Assembly: GCF_028882275.1 (NCBI RefSeq)
Contig: NZ_JARBUT010000006.1
Span: 1-64,000, forward strand
From: Nocardiopsis sp. N85
GTDB lineage: Bacteria; Actinomycetota; Actinomycetes; Streptosporangiales; Streptosporangiaceae
DNA length: 64,000 bases
Direction: 5' to 3'
Shown: positions 8,385 to 16,454 of the stretch, piece by piece
Layout of the letters: every line of letters starts with the position of its first letter
Position numbering within the stretch: the stretch's first letter is position 1
Notes under the pieces: generated by a model
The model's input: only the letters and a program-made list of their open reading frames with translations
What the model was told of the DNA's origin: nothing
Database searches by the model: none
Position numbers and translations under genes: made by a program

Positions 8385-8668
8385 CCCGCCGAGCCTTGGA
8401 CGATCTCGGTCGCTGCGATCTCGGGGTTCTTCCAAGGGTGGTGTTCGAGCAGATGGGATTCGACCTCGGGGTAGCGGTCGGCCCGGATCTTGAGCAGCAG
8501 CTGCCACTCCTCCCCCGTGCCGAACTCGCCCAGGTGCCAGAACACCGAGGTCACCGGCCCGATGATCTGCGCACCGGCGGTGAGCCTGGCCTCCACAACG
8601 GACTTCGCCAGCTCCACCGCCTGCTCCCGCGTCTCGGTAGCGGTGGAGACCTGAAGGTACTGAGCCAT
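8339..8668 (-). CDS. cutA: Divalent-cation tolerance protein CutA
   Basis: The 109-residue length and motifs fit the CutA1 trimeric family. There is a ferredoxin-like core with E-A-R-L-T-A-G-A-Q-I-I-G-P-V-T-S (about 27-42), a W-H-L-G-E strand, E-W-Q-L-L-L-K-I-R and the conserved H-P-W-K-N-P-E-I segment (about 76-83). CutA proteins bind divalent metals such as copper in the cytosol, but their role is still loosely defined. GGGAAGG precedes the ATG. The 3' end overlaps the convergent XRE-TPR gene. An ordinary housekeeping-type gene in this otherwise accessory block may be a passenger. Confidence 0.9.
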   Translation of the reverse strand: MAQYLQVSTATETREQAVELAKSVVEARLTAGAQIIGPVTSVFWHLGEFGTGEEWQLLLKIRADRYPEVESHLLEHHPWKNPEIAATEIVQGSAGYLAWISDTTAPEGP

Positions 8669-9074
8669 GAGAGAGGGCCTTCCCTGAATCTCTTCATCGT
8701 GAGGGGCGAACCACAGCCTTGCAGCCCTCGGGCCACTTCAGGCAGGGAGAAGCCACCAGCAGGCGCCTTCTCGGCCAAGAACAAGCTGCACCACGGATCT
8801 GCCCTCTGCGGGCTTGAACGAACCAGGCAGCCACGGTCGGTGGGGGCCGCGAACCACACGGAGTACAGGGTTCACAGCAAGGTCCGAGCGTAAAACCGGG
8901 CCACCGAACCGATCCGGGGTTCAGGCGACTTGAGCAAAGAGACGCCTCGATGGGCGTCGCGAGTGCCGGGAGGCGATCCCGGCACGCAAGGCTGTATGCG
9001 GACCGCGGCTATCACCGCGGCCGCCACCATCATCCTCTACAAACGGCTACTCACTTTGTGTTGCTACCTCTCAA
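8669..9074. other. No gene seen
   Basis: About 400 bases hold only short overlapping frames without a ribosome site. GCGATCCCGGCAC near 8972 resembles GGCGATCCCGGCGCAC near 28,306; both occur in intergenic DNA, but the match is short. I see nothing else. Confidence 0.45.
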
Positions 9075-9785
9075 TCATTCCTCTTCCTCAGGGGGAATCG
9101 GGGCATCGAACACATCGACGGCGAATTCCGAGGTCAGCGTGCCCTCGGGGTCGTCGCTGCTCCCGTGAGCGAACGTGTGGATACGCACGTACTTACCCTG
9201 CCGAGATGCCTGGTCTGCGATGGCGAACGCCGCGCGAGCAGGATGCCCATTGGTGGGTTCGCGCGAGGTCCAAGCCCTGATGGTCCGCATGTCCTCCGGC
9301 AGTGGCCAACTGCGTGGCTCAGCGCTGGCCGGAACGAACGCCTCTTCCGAACGCATCTCGAAGCTCCAGCCGATGTCTCCGTCACTGCGGACCTCGTTCG
9401 AGACGCGGATCCCGAATCCCATCATGTAAGCCGCATCGAGGAACTCGACCAGTTCCTCGGGATTGTCGCTGAAGTAGAGCTGACGGACGACACTGATGGG
9501 CCCCATGTCGGTGTAGCCATGGGGGTCAGGCTTGCCAATGTCGTGGAGAAAACGACGGACGGCAGTCTGCACCGGCGCGGGAAGCCGTTCCAGCACGCCA
9601 TTCACATCATCTTCTCGCCCTTCGAAGAGGCGGAGATTGAGGGCATCCACCAGTTCCTCAGTGAGCAGAGTCTGGTCGGCGGACAAGGTGGTGACGGCGC
9701 GGAGACTGTGATCGCCGTCGACGGTGAGCGCGAAGATACGTGCCTTGGTCGGGGTGTGGTGGGCAATGAATCGTTCGATGTACAC
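9075..9785 (-). CDS. Hypothetical protein, 236 aa
   Basis: I do not know the family. The GTG at 9785 (V-Y-I-E-R-F) has AGAGGA upstream and is chosen over a start 57 codons earlier, whose extra residues look non-coding. The protein is acidic and soluble. It has a conserved-looking Q-L-Y-F-S-D-N-P-E-E-L-V-E-F-L segment and ends in P-P-E-E-E-E. It has no predicted membrane part. It is the last complete gene before the first att junction, so it would be at the right end of the first element. Confidence 0.6.
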   Translation of the reverse strand: MYIERFIAHHTPTKARIFALTVDGDHSLRAVTTLSADQTLLTEELVDALNLRLFEGREDDVNGVLERLPAPVQTAVRRFLHDIGKPDPHGYTDMGPISVVRQLYFSDNPEELVEFLDAAYMMGFGIRVSNEVRSDGDIGWSFEMRSEEAFVPASAEPRSWPLPEDMRTIRAWTSREPTNGHPARAAFAIADQASRQGKYVRIHTFAHGSSDDPEGTLTSEFAVDVFDAPIPPEEEE

Positions 9786-9967
9786 GAATGTCCTCTGTGT
9801 AGGCCGCACAGGCGCACACAAGCACGCCCATGGAGGGAGGAAAAGACTAAAGAGGCGTGTCGACCGAGGTACGTGCCCGCCGCGTTGCCGTTGGCCCGTG
9901 TCAGTCCGGGTACAGCCCGGACCGCTTGGAGCAGAACCCCAGCATTGCACACCCATCCGCGTTCTGA

Positions 9968-10138
9968 AAGCCTACGGCTGTTGAGACCGACGGCGGGCCG
10001 ATCGAACTTCCCGAGACCGACCCGTACAACGATGAAGTGGACCAGGAAAACCGGGAGGCCTACGCCCAGAAGATCCGCGAGCGGTTCGTCGCCCTGGTTC
10101 GTGTCGAAGCCGAAAACAACCAGGACCGGCTTCTGTGA
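9968..10138 (+). pseudogene. Gene 3' end without a start, next to the att junction
   Basis: An open frame of 56 codons with good high-GC codon use ends in TGA at 10,136-10,138. It has no usable start and is closed upstream by a stop at 9965. The peptide is charged, with P-E-T-D-P-Y-N-D-E-V and a helical R-E-A-Y-A-Q-K-I-R-E-R-F. It looks like the tail of a lost gene left beside the element end. The family is unknown. Confidence 0.35.
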
Positions 10139-10162
10139 CGCGGGAGTAGCGTTCTCGCGAGG

Positions 10163-10220
10163 ACCTCGTGAGGTGCCATCGGACGCCGCCAACTGGGCAT
10201 GCGTGCTCCGTTCGTGCTCC
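10163..10220 (+). repeat. Left arm-site block of att junction 1
   Basis: The near-palindrome ACCTCGTGAGGT (10,163-10,174) is followed 40 bases later by GTGCTCC at 10,203-10,209 and again at 10,214-10,220. The same palindrome, 40-base step and 11-base heptamer pair recur at 32,264-32,321 and 38,180-38,237. Fixed spacing in three otherwise diverged copies argues that proteins bind here, presumably the integrase and excisionase. In copies 1 and 2 the tRNA-Arg fragment starts exactly 124 bases after the second heptamer. Confidence 0.65.
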
Positions 10221-10337
10221 GCGGTTTTGGACCGGAGCGACACCGGGCGGCACAACATGGCACCGGGCGGCACGGCGGATCGGATGGGGTGACACGAAAC
10301 GGCACGTAGCGACACGTGACGGTACGCGACCAGGGCA

Positions 10338-10382
10338 CTTCTCATCCGATGGCCGCAGGTTCGAATCCTGCCGGGTGCGCCA
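10338..10382 (+). other. Attachment site 1: tRNA-Arg 3' fragment
   Basis: The sequence holds a tRNA 3' part: variable region, T stem GCAGG, loop TTCGAAT, T stem CCTGC, acceptor strand CGGGTGC, discriminator G and encoded CCA ending at 10,382. No D arm or 5' acceptor strand exists upstream, so it is not a working tRNA gene. The anticodon region reads CTTCTCA where the copy at 32,439 has CTTCTAA (anticodon TCT, Arg). Such 3' fragments are the signature of integration into a tRNA gene. The intact tRNA-Arg should lie to the left of the window. Confidence 0.8.
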
Positions 10383-10409
10383 CAAAACCCCAGGTCACAG
10401 GGGTTTCAC

Positions 10410-10431
10410 GAGGACCTCGCAAGAGGTCCTC
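10410..10431 (+). repeat. Perfect 9-bp inverted repeat near att 1
   Basis: GAGGACCTC (10,410-10,418) and GAGGTCCTC (10,423-10,431) are separated by GCAA. It could be a protein-binding palindrome or a small hairpin. The matching place after att 2 (about 32,513) keeps only the first half. The half-site GGACCTC is the same word found in the left arm-site blocks. Confidence 0.5.
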
Positions 10432-10451
10432 GCCGCGTTCCGGGCCCTGAA

Positions 10452-10513
10452 GTGCTCCATGTGTGCTCCCCAGTACAAGCCCCCGTACACCCGGCGCTCC
10501 ACCTCCGGAGCAC
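10452..10513 (+). repeat. Right arm-site block of att junction 1
   Basis: GTGCTCC stands at 10,452-10,458 and 10,463-10,469 (11-base period), with an inverted copy GGAGCAC at 10,507-10,513. The equivalent set follows att 2 at 32,540-32,601. With the left block this gives a layout like the P and P' arms of a tyrosine-recombinase attachment site. Confidence 0.6.
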
Positions 10514-10519
10514 TTTGCC

Positions 10520-11276
10520 CTCCCGTGACCCTGCGGGTGCGTACCCGGGACGCCCCGCGTCCGCCCACCAGCGCCCCACAGCCGCCCCGACCCCCGCGGG
10601 GGTCGGGGCGCGCCCTGCCGCCAAACAGGCCACATACGGCCGATTCAGCCGAAACCTGTACCCCACAGTAGCTCCCGAGCCACAATCGGCCACATGACCA
10701 AGGCAAGGTGGAGCTGGACAGCTGCGGTCCCATCGTGATTCTGGCCTCGCTGGGCGCAGGGCTGTGGTTCGGAGGAGGTTCCACGACATACCAATCCAGT
10801 GGAAGCTTGTTTCACCGCAGCGTTGTGGTCAGGCTCGCCCAACCTCAGCGTGTGCGGGAGTCAATCAGCCCGAAGCTAGGAAACCTACTGGAGCAAATGT
10901 GGAGCCAGGCGAGCGACATCCCGTAGTGCGAAGGCTGGTCCGCGCACGTGCCCTTCAGCCCAGATATCACCGAAGGCACACTCCAGGCCGTCAAGACCGA
11001 AGTGAAAGTTCCCGGCTTCACCAGCCCTGCCGAAGCGCGGAGGCTGGGTTGCGGTGCGCTGCCACATGAAATCGGCCAGCAAGCAGACGAGCGGAACATT
11101 AGAGCCACACGGTGGACCTTCACTTGCGACCCTGGATGCTTCCCATCTTCGCATCGTCCTGAGTCGTGCACCCTACCCCTCGAGGGCTTTCTCTAGTATC
11201 ACAAAATTAGGCAATTAACAATACACTGACCAGCAGTGGCCAGCCACAGACTCGCAGACATTCTCAATGGATCGAC
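10520..11276. other. No recognisable gene
   Basis: Open frames on both strands here lack family features and ribosome sites. The first 170 bases resemble the sequence after att 2 (about 32,600-32,770), including a stretch ending in CCACAATCGG. Base composition falls toward AT from about 11,190 on. A promoter for the AT-rich pair at 11,301-12,721 is expected near 11,190-11,270, but I cannot fix its elements. Confidence 0.45.
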
Positions 11277-11300
11277 ATGCGCTACCCTAAAAGAGTGTCT

Positions 11301-11756
11301 ATGGGCGAATCCATCCCCGATTTCATTCAACACTGGGGCCCGAGCGTCCTTCTAGTGATTTCTTTAACCCTTCTGCTTTCAGCAACCCGGAGAAAACCAC
11401 GCTATTCGGAGCCAATAGAAACTCGCACAAACCAAGCAGCACCAAGAAGAGCGACCTCAAAAGAAGGCGCTCTAGAGGACATCAGAAGGACTAGCCCCTA
11501 CAATCTAACCGACCACGGAGGCCCAAACATACGACTCGGCGACGTTTCGAGATTCACGCCATCAGACTACAGGGCATCAGTAGCCGCAATATCGGAAAGA
11601 TTCAAAGAGGGTCGCGTTATTTCGATTGATCTTTCTGGACTTGAAGAAAGCGAGGCCGTCAGACTTATTGACTTCTGTAGCGGAATGCTTTCCTTCTCCT
11701 CCGGCTGGTTTTTTCGAATGACCAAGAATGTAATCATTCTAGTCCCACGTAGTTAG
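11301..11756 (+). CDS. Membrane-anchored SepF-like protein
   Basis: This 151-aa protein has one N-terminal membrane helix (residues 12-28), a polar linker (30-77) and a C-terminal domain (78-149) that resembles SepF, the FtsZ membrane anchor. The match covers F-T-P-S-D-Y near residue 85, R-V-I-S-I-D-L (105-111), R-L-I-D-F-C-S-G (121-128) and N-V-I-I-L-V-P at the end. Normal SepF has an amphipathic N-terminal helix, not a true transmembrane one, so this is an unusual build. The gene is AT-rich and codon use differs from its neighbours, which indicates transfer. The next gene starts 23 bases downstream. ATG 11,301 has AAGAG upstream; ATG 11,277 in the same frame is an alternative. A link to cell division or membrane defence is inference. 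Confidence 0.7.
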   Translation: MGESIPDFIQHWGPSVLLVISLTLLLSATRRKPRYSEPIETRTNQAAPRRATSKEGALEDIRRTSPYNLTDHGGPNIRLGDVSRFTPSDYRASVAAISERFKEGRVISIDLSGLEESEAVRLIDFCSGMLSFSSGWFFRMTKNVIILVPRS

Positions 11757-11779
11757 ACGATCACAAGAAGGGTTTCAAG

Positions 11780-12721
11780 TTGACGGATAGCGCAGATGAT
11801 CAGACCACCTCAGAGTCGCCAAAATCAGCGAACGAAGTCCAGACATCTGGAGAGAACGAAAAACTTCTCCTCCTGAATCACGAAGTACGCGAAGCAGAAT
11901 TTGCTCTAAATTTCGCACAGAGAAGGAGGAAGTGGTCCAACCTATCTCTGTTCTTCGGCCCTCTTCTGGGGCTTGCCTTGTATATCATGCTCTGGGTCCC
12001 CTGGATAAGCAGCGAGATAAAGGGGGTGATCATGCTCCCAGCTGCACCGACGGCCATCGCTTTCTGCGTCTACTCCTACCGCCTGAAACGAGACCCCGGA
12101 GGACCTCTCAACTACCAAGGAGAAAAAGATCACGGCGGCAAGGATGAAACCGACAGGGATGAACCCCGAAGCCGAAGCTCGCGCCGACTAAGCGAAGGGG
12201 AAATCGAGCTAGTCATCTCACAGATCAAGGATGCGCGAAAACTACTGCTCGCCAATGCAGGCGTTTCCATTTCCGTCAGAAGGATCACCTACAAGGAAGA
12301 TGCCTACTCAGAAATTGATCAGTTCCGCACCGAAAGTAGAAAATTTAGGAATGTCCACAACCTCTTGCAGGGGATCGTTATCATCGGCTCCCTTGGTGCA
12401 ACTGGCATGGCGGGGCTCGTTGTTCAGATCCCCGAAATTCGCTGGGCGATACTCTTCGTTACATTTTTGGTGGGCGTTGCGAGCGGCTTCATGGGTTACT
12501 TCAAATACAAAGAGAGGAGTTTTTATCTTCAGCAGACTGCCGATGCAGTCGAAAGCGAATGGGAGGCCGTTGAAATTGGCGTAGGCAGGTACAAGCACAT
12601 CAAAGAGGAAGAGGATCAGCTTGCCGAGTTCGTAGCCGAGGTACATCGCCTGAAGTCCGAGCAGAAAAAGAGGCAGCAGAACTTGGAGCAACCCCCCGAG
12701 ACCCGCTCCGGGAACGACTAA
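11780..12721 (+). CDS. Four-helix membrane protein with SLATT/DUF4231-like domain
   Basis: The TTG start at 11,780 has AGAAGG upstream. The 313-aa protein has a disordered N-terminus, two membrane helices (about 54-76 and 82-100), a charged linker, then two more helices (195-216, 221-241) and a C-terminal coiled coil (about 245-300). Residues 165-275 look like the 2TM SLATT/DUF4231 fold: a Y-x-x-x-x-x-Y helix, a helical hairpin, then a conserved-type Y-x-L-Q-Q-T-A-D segment. SLATT proteins are predicted pore-forming effectors of prokaryotic conflict systems. The gene follows the SepF-like gene at 23 bases and shares its AT-rich composition, so the two probably form one transferred unit. The family call rests on reading alone. 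Confidence 0.6.
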   Translation: MTDSADDQTTSESPKSANEVQTSGENEKLLLLNHEVREAEFALNFAQRRRKWSNLSLFFGPLLGLALYIMLWVPWISSEIKGVIMLPAAPTAIAFCVYSYRLKRDPGGPLNYQGEKDHGGKDETDRDEPRSRSSRRLSEGEIELVISQIKDARKLLLANAGVSISVRRITYKEDAYSEIDQFRTESRKFRNVHNLLQGIVIIGSLGATGMAGLVVQIPEIRWAILFVTFLVGVASGFMGYFKYKERSFYLQQTADAVESEWEAVEIGVGRYKHIKEEEDQLAEFVAEVHRLKSEQKKRQQNLEQPPETRSGND

Positions 12722-12867
12722 TTTCGAAGTGAAAAATAGAAACCCGAAAAACCATAAGTCTCACCCCCTCTTTCCTGGGAATAACTACTCGAAAGATTCA
12801 GGGAAGAAATGGCGAGTCTCTCACAAAAGAGGCCATCGCCGCCACTAAAGAAAATAATCCCAACTCC
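12722..12867. other. Short AT-rich spacer before integrase copy 2
   Basis: AT-rich sequence ends abruptly near 12,860, where the high-GC duplicated integrase region begins. No gene or clear hairpin is visible. Confidence 0.4.
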
Positions 12868-12995
12868 CAGGGGACCTTTGATTCGATGGCCGGCCACCTC
12901 CGCCCACGGCGAAGCCCCAGGCCAGGCGGGATGAACCCGCCACGCAGCCCGGGGCCCGGGGCGCTGAATCGCTCCTGGTGTGCTCCCCCGTCCCG

Positions 12996-14471
12996 CTACC
13001 CGACCGACACCGGCTCCCCGCGCAACAGCGCAGCGGTCGCCTCGGCCGCCGCCTTGGCCACGTCGGGGTACACCGACTGGTAGGTGTCCTGGGTGAAGTG
13101 CGTGGTCGCGTGGCCCAGCTCGACGGAGACCACCTTCACATCCGTGCCCGCGGCCAGGGCGAGCGAGGCCGCCCCGTGGCGGAGCCCGTGCAAGGTGATG
13201 GGCGGGAGCCCGGCGGCTTTGGCGATGCGGCAGAACCAGTCACTGACCTGACCTGGATGCCAGCCCGAACCGTCTTGGCGGGTGAACACCAACCCGGTCT
13301 GGTTCCAGTGCTTCCCGGTCTGGAGGCGTTGTTCGTTCTGGAACCTCTTCCACCCGCGCAGGATCTTGATGGTGTCGGCGTCCAGGGTGATGGTGCGCTG
13401 TCCTGCGGCGCTCTTGGGGGTGGAGGTGATGGTCTCCCAGGCGAGCTGGACGACCTGGACGCGGATGTCGATCTGGCCGTCCACCAGCCGGGTGTTCGCC
13501 CACGGCAACCCCACCGCCTCACCCCGGCGCAGCCCCTTGACGGCGATGAGGTGGAACATGGGGAACAGCCACGTGTACCGCCTCGCGTGCTGGAGGAAGG
13601 TCCGGGTCTGCTCGGGGGTCCAGACCATCACCTCGCCGGGTACGGTCCCGCCCTTCTCCCACTGGCGCACCCGGTCCGCGGTCCACACCAGGGGGCGTTT
13701 CCTCGGGCAGGACGGAAGCCGTACGTGCGAGGCGATGTTCACCGACACCGGTAGGTCCGGGGAGCGGACCGCGTCCGACAACGCACTGCGCAGCGTGGCC
13801 CGGATCCGATGCTTGGTCGACAGCGAGATCACCCGCCGCCCCCGCACCGACCTCCGCACCTGCGGGTCCTCGGATTCACGGCACTCCAGGATGTGCACGT
13901 TCGCCTCCTCCACCTTGGCGAACATCGCCTCCACTTGACGGGCCTGCAACCGATCCACACGGACCTTCCCCAGATGCGGGACCAGGTACTTGCGGATGTG
14001 CCCGTCGTAGGAGGCACGGGTTCCTTCCGCGAGGTCGGGCTTGCCGTCCAACCATTCGCGCAGCCACTCCCCCGCCAGCGGAGGCTCACGACGGGCATCC
14101 ACACCAGCGCCGATGCGTTTGCGGACCTCCTCCACCTCCGGCAGAGGCCGGCGACCCTTAAGCGCGGCCTGAATCAGGTCCGCGACATGGATTTCAAGGT
14201 CCGGCTCGCCCTCGGCCAGGGCCAACAGCGCTTTCACGTGGTCGAGCTGGCGCCGGGCCTCCTCCTGAGTACCCAGGCCACCCCTTCGGGCTTGGCGACG
14301 CTTGCCCTCACCGGTTCGGGGCAGTTCGAGCTGGAACCACCAGTTCCCGTGCCTGGGGTTCCACGCCCCGTCCTCCCGCCGCAATCGCGGGCACTTCACC
14401 CCCAACGCCCGGCCGCTGTTCTCCTCCCGACACCCGCACCGCTTGAACACCGACCCCTCGTACGCGGTCAT
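12996..14471 (-). CDS. int: Tyrosine recombinase (integrase), copy 2
   Basis: This 491-aa integrase aligns end to end with copy 1. The catalytic set is present: R-R in GLRRGEAVGL, H and R in HGLRH, H in LGHAT, and Tyr in DTYQSV near residue 464. Differences cluster in the C-terminal third, for example around residues 380-400. The start ATG at 14,471 has AAGGTGAGG just upstream, and the intact excisionase ends 8 bases before it, so the two are very likely co-transcribed. It would serve the element bounded by tRNA-Arg fragments at 10,382 and 32,483. Confidence 0.93.
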   Translation of the reverse strand: MTAYEGSVFKRCGCREENSGRALGVKCPRLRREDGAWNPRHGNWWFQLELPRTGEGKRRQARRGGLGTQEEARRQLDHVKALLALAEGEPDLEIHVADLIQAALKGRRPLPEVEEVRKRIGAGVDARREPPLAGEWLREWLDGKPDLAEGTRASYDGHIRKYLVPHLGKVRVDRLQARQVEAMFAKVEEANVHILECRESEDPQVRRSVRGRRVISLSTKHRIRATLRSALSDAVRSPDLPVSVNIASHVRLPSCPRKRPLVWTADRVRQWEKGGTVPGEVMVWTPEQTRTFLQHARRYTWLFPMFHLIAVKGLRRGEAVGLPWANTRLVDGQIDIRVQVVQLAWETITSTPKSAAGQRTITLDADTIKILRGWKRFQNEQRLQTGKHWNQTGLVFTRQDGSGWHPGQVSDWFCRIAKAAGLPPITLHGLRHGAASLALAAGTDVKVVSVELGHATTHFTQDTYQSVYPDVAKAAAEATAALLRGEPVSVG

Positions 14472-14479
14472 CGATGCCC

Positions 14480-14761
14480 TCACCTTTCTTCCGTGGCATT
14501 CACGCGCGCACCGCACCCGCACCCGTCAGTGGTGGCGGCCGAGGTCGCCGGAAGGTTCAGGCCGAGATAGGCCAGCACCCCGGCAGTGGGGATCACCCAA
14601 CTGCGCCCCACCCTCTGCACAGGGACCGGGAAGGCCTCCTCGCGGAGGAGCCGGTAGACGGTGGTGCGCCCCAGCCCGAGCAACCGCCCCGCCTGAACCG
14701 GACTCAGGGCCACCGGCAGCGAGGTGATCTCGGCCAGCCTCACCGGAGCATCCCGATTCAC
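14480..14761 (-). CDS. xis: Excisionase-like helix-turn-helix protein
   Basis: The 93-residue protein begins at a GTG (14,761) with GGAGGAGG about nine bases upstream. It carries a MerR/excisionase-type helix-turn-helix: S-P-V-Q-A-G-R-L-L-G-L-G-R-T-T-V-Y-R-L-L, then the wing V-P-V-Q-R-V-G-R-S-W-V-I-P. Such proteins bend DNA at the attachment site and bias the integrase toward excision. It sits directly before integrase 2. The copy-1 counterpart has lost the residues between the two L-G-L words, so this gene may be the only source of excisionase for both elements. Confidence 0.85.
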   Translation of the reverse strand: MNRDAPVRLAEITSLPVALSPVQAGRLLGLGRTTVYRLLREEAFPVPVQRVGRSWVIPTAGVLAYLGLNLPATSAATTDGCGCGARVNATEER

Positions 14762-14789
14762 CGCACCCACCTCCTCCCCACCTCTGAAC

Positions 14790-15199
14790 TGCACGAACAC
14801 GCCGCGCGACCCCGCGTCGTGCGGGGCACTGTGCATCCACGCTCGACCTCGCCGAGCAATGCAAGCGGATTGGCCAGAACACCCACCGGACCCGCGCTCC
14901 ACCCGGCGGGCACACTCGAAAACGGGCACCATGTCCGATTCCGCGGAGGCGGCCCACAGTGGCCGCGTCCGCCCCCGAACCCGCAGCACCGCCCCCACCC
15001 GGCCTGTCGCCGGTTTCCGGGCCGTGTGGGGGCGCTGAACGCCGCACAACCGCCCCGCGCCGCCCGCGAACGCCGACGGCCGCGCACTCCCAGCAGAGGG
15101 CGCGGGCCACGGGCGCACCCGGAGAAGTCGTACCGGGAACCCCTGGGTGTGGGTTCTGCTTCTCTTTTTCTCTTCATGTCCTATGAGGAAGGTGCTCCG
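14790..15199. other. No convincing gene
   Basis: High-GC sequence with overlapping frames on both strands. The part near 14,790-14,880 resembles 2540-2640 upstream of excisionase 1. I see no family features. Confidence 0.4.
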
Positions 15200-15560
15200 G
15201 CCCCTCGATGCGACACCGAACGAGGAGCAGTCCAGCGACACGCTCCCGTCCGCCAGGAGCAGCGCCCCGGCGCGCGGACCAGGTGGAGGCCCGCGCACCG
15301 TCTCGGCGTATGCATCAGCCTCCTCGTTCTGGTACGTCGACCACCGCCCCGAACCGGTCGCTTTGAAGCAGGAGTGTTCTTCCAAGAGACCGAGGACAGG
15401 GACGCAGAGCGATGAAGGCAACAGGAGCGAGAGGCGACCCGCACGGCGGAGCGCGGTCGAGGGCACAGACCGATCCGCCGTCCTGTCGGGGGGTGCCCGC
15501 CGCCCTACGTGAAGTCGACCACCCACTGGGTAGGAGTCTGGACCCGCGAGACACACTCAA
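15200..15560. repeat. Degenerate long direct repeat, unit 1
   Basis: A block of about 360 bases recurs about 590 bases downstream. Shared words include TCCGCCAGGAGCAG at 15,249, CCCCGGCGCGCGGACCAGGT at about 15,264, GAGGCGACCCGCA at about 15,430 and GCCCTACGTGAAG near 15,503. The order of shared words is the same in both units, but no reading frame is conserved. That suggests duplicated non-coding DNA or two decayed copies of one gene. Confidence 0.6.
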
Positions 15561-15609
15561 ATACGCTGTGAGCTGCAAGAATGCGCGATATCCGGGCGGT
15601 TGTGCCCCT

Positions 15610-15700
15610 GGGGGCACCGGCGTGGCCACACGCGCAGGCAAGGGCGTAGTCACAGGCGTAGTCACACGCACGGCCACCGGCGTAGTCACAGGAACCCCCT
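15610..15700. repeat. Short GTAGTCACAGG-type tandem motif
   Basis: The words CGTAGTCACAGG, CGTAGTCACACG and CGTAGTCACAGG follow each other between 15,649 and 15,691. Related words, GGTCACAGGC and CAGTCACAGGC, appear near 16,230 and 16,250 after the second long unit. On the minus strand they read as a V-T-T-P-V type tract. The function is unknown. Confidence 0.45.
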
Positions 15701-15789
15701 TCAAGCGGGAATGTCACCACGCCCGAGAACCCGACGCACCCCTCTTGTCGCTCGGTCCGACCAGACCGGCGGTCTCCCTACGCTCGGGA

Positions 15790-16150
15790 TCTTCCGCCCC
15801 CGGACCGCGTCAGCGAGGAGTCCTCGCACAGCCCGCCCCGATCCGCCAGGAGCAGTACCCCGGCGCGCGGACCAGGTGACGGCCAGCGCACCGCCTCGTG
15901 TGTGCATCAACCACCTCGACCTGGCACGCCACCACCCCGGAACGGTCGTTTTCCAGCGTTTTCGAGAATGTGTTTTCGAGAGACCAAGTCCAGGGAATGC
16001 AGAGCGCTGGAGAAAACAGCACAAGGGGAGGCGACCCGCATGGAAGTGCGCCGCCGAGGGGCGCGGTCCGAGATCCGCCGCCCTCGGGGCCGCCCCGCCC
16101 TACGTGAAGAGGAACTGCCCACTTGGGTATGTGTCTGGATTGCGAAAGGC
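15790..16150. repeat. Degenerate long direct repeat, unit 2
   Basis: This is the partner of the block at 15,200-15,560, with the same word order: TCCGCCAGGAGCAG at 15,843, CCCCGGCGCGCGGACCAGGT, GAGGCGACCCGCA at about 16,029 and GCCCTACGTGAAG at about 16,098. It has diverged by many substitutions and small indels. The following 300 bases up to the gene at 16,455 hold no gene that I can see. Confidence 0.6.
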
Positions 16151-16454
16151 CCACCCGGAGCGGCTTCGACCTGCACTGATAACGCGCACAGGGTGGGCCG
16201 TTCTAATAGGCCCACCCATCGACCCGGTCACAGGCCCCCCGAAGGGCCCAGTCACAGGCCCACCCCGCAAAAGCCACAAAACCGACACCCCGAGAAGCCC
16301 AACCACCGCCCCGACTTCCCGGAAAGCAACCAGGAATGCTTTCCTCGCAGCCATTGATCGACGAATACGGGAGGGCACTCGAGGGAGCAAAGAAAAGCAC
16401 TGAGGAGCGTCCCCTCCCACAGGAGAAGACGCCCACAGTTCGTTCACGGCGTTC

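Larger units (their letters stand above)
12868..14780. repeat. Integrase-excisionase module, copy 2 of 2
   Basis: This is the second copy of the module described at 717-2520. It begins with GACCTTTGAT at about 12,873 and runs through the integrase and a complete excisionase. It lies 2.5 kb to the right of att 1, separated from it by the SepF-like and SLATT-like genes, which have no counterpart beside copy 1. Confidence 0.85.

Noticed and set aside
10338..10382. A tRNA-Arg gene
   Set aside because: Only the 3' half is present. There is no D arm or 5' acceptor strand, and the anticodon loop is altered.
12231..12691. Other-frame and antisense frames across the SLATT-like gene
   Set aside because: They are out-of-frame shadows. 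The 313-codon frame has the ribosome site, the membrane helices and the tandem position behind the SepF-like gene.
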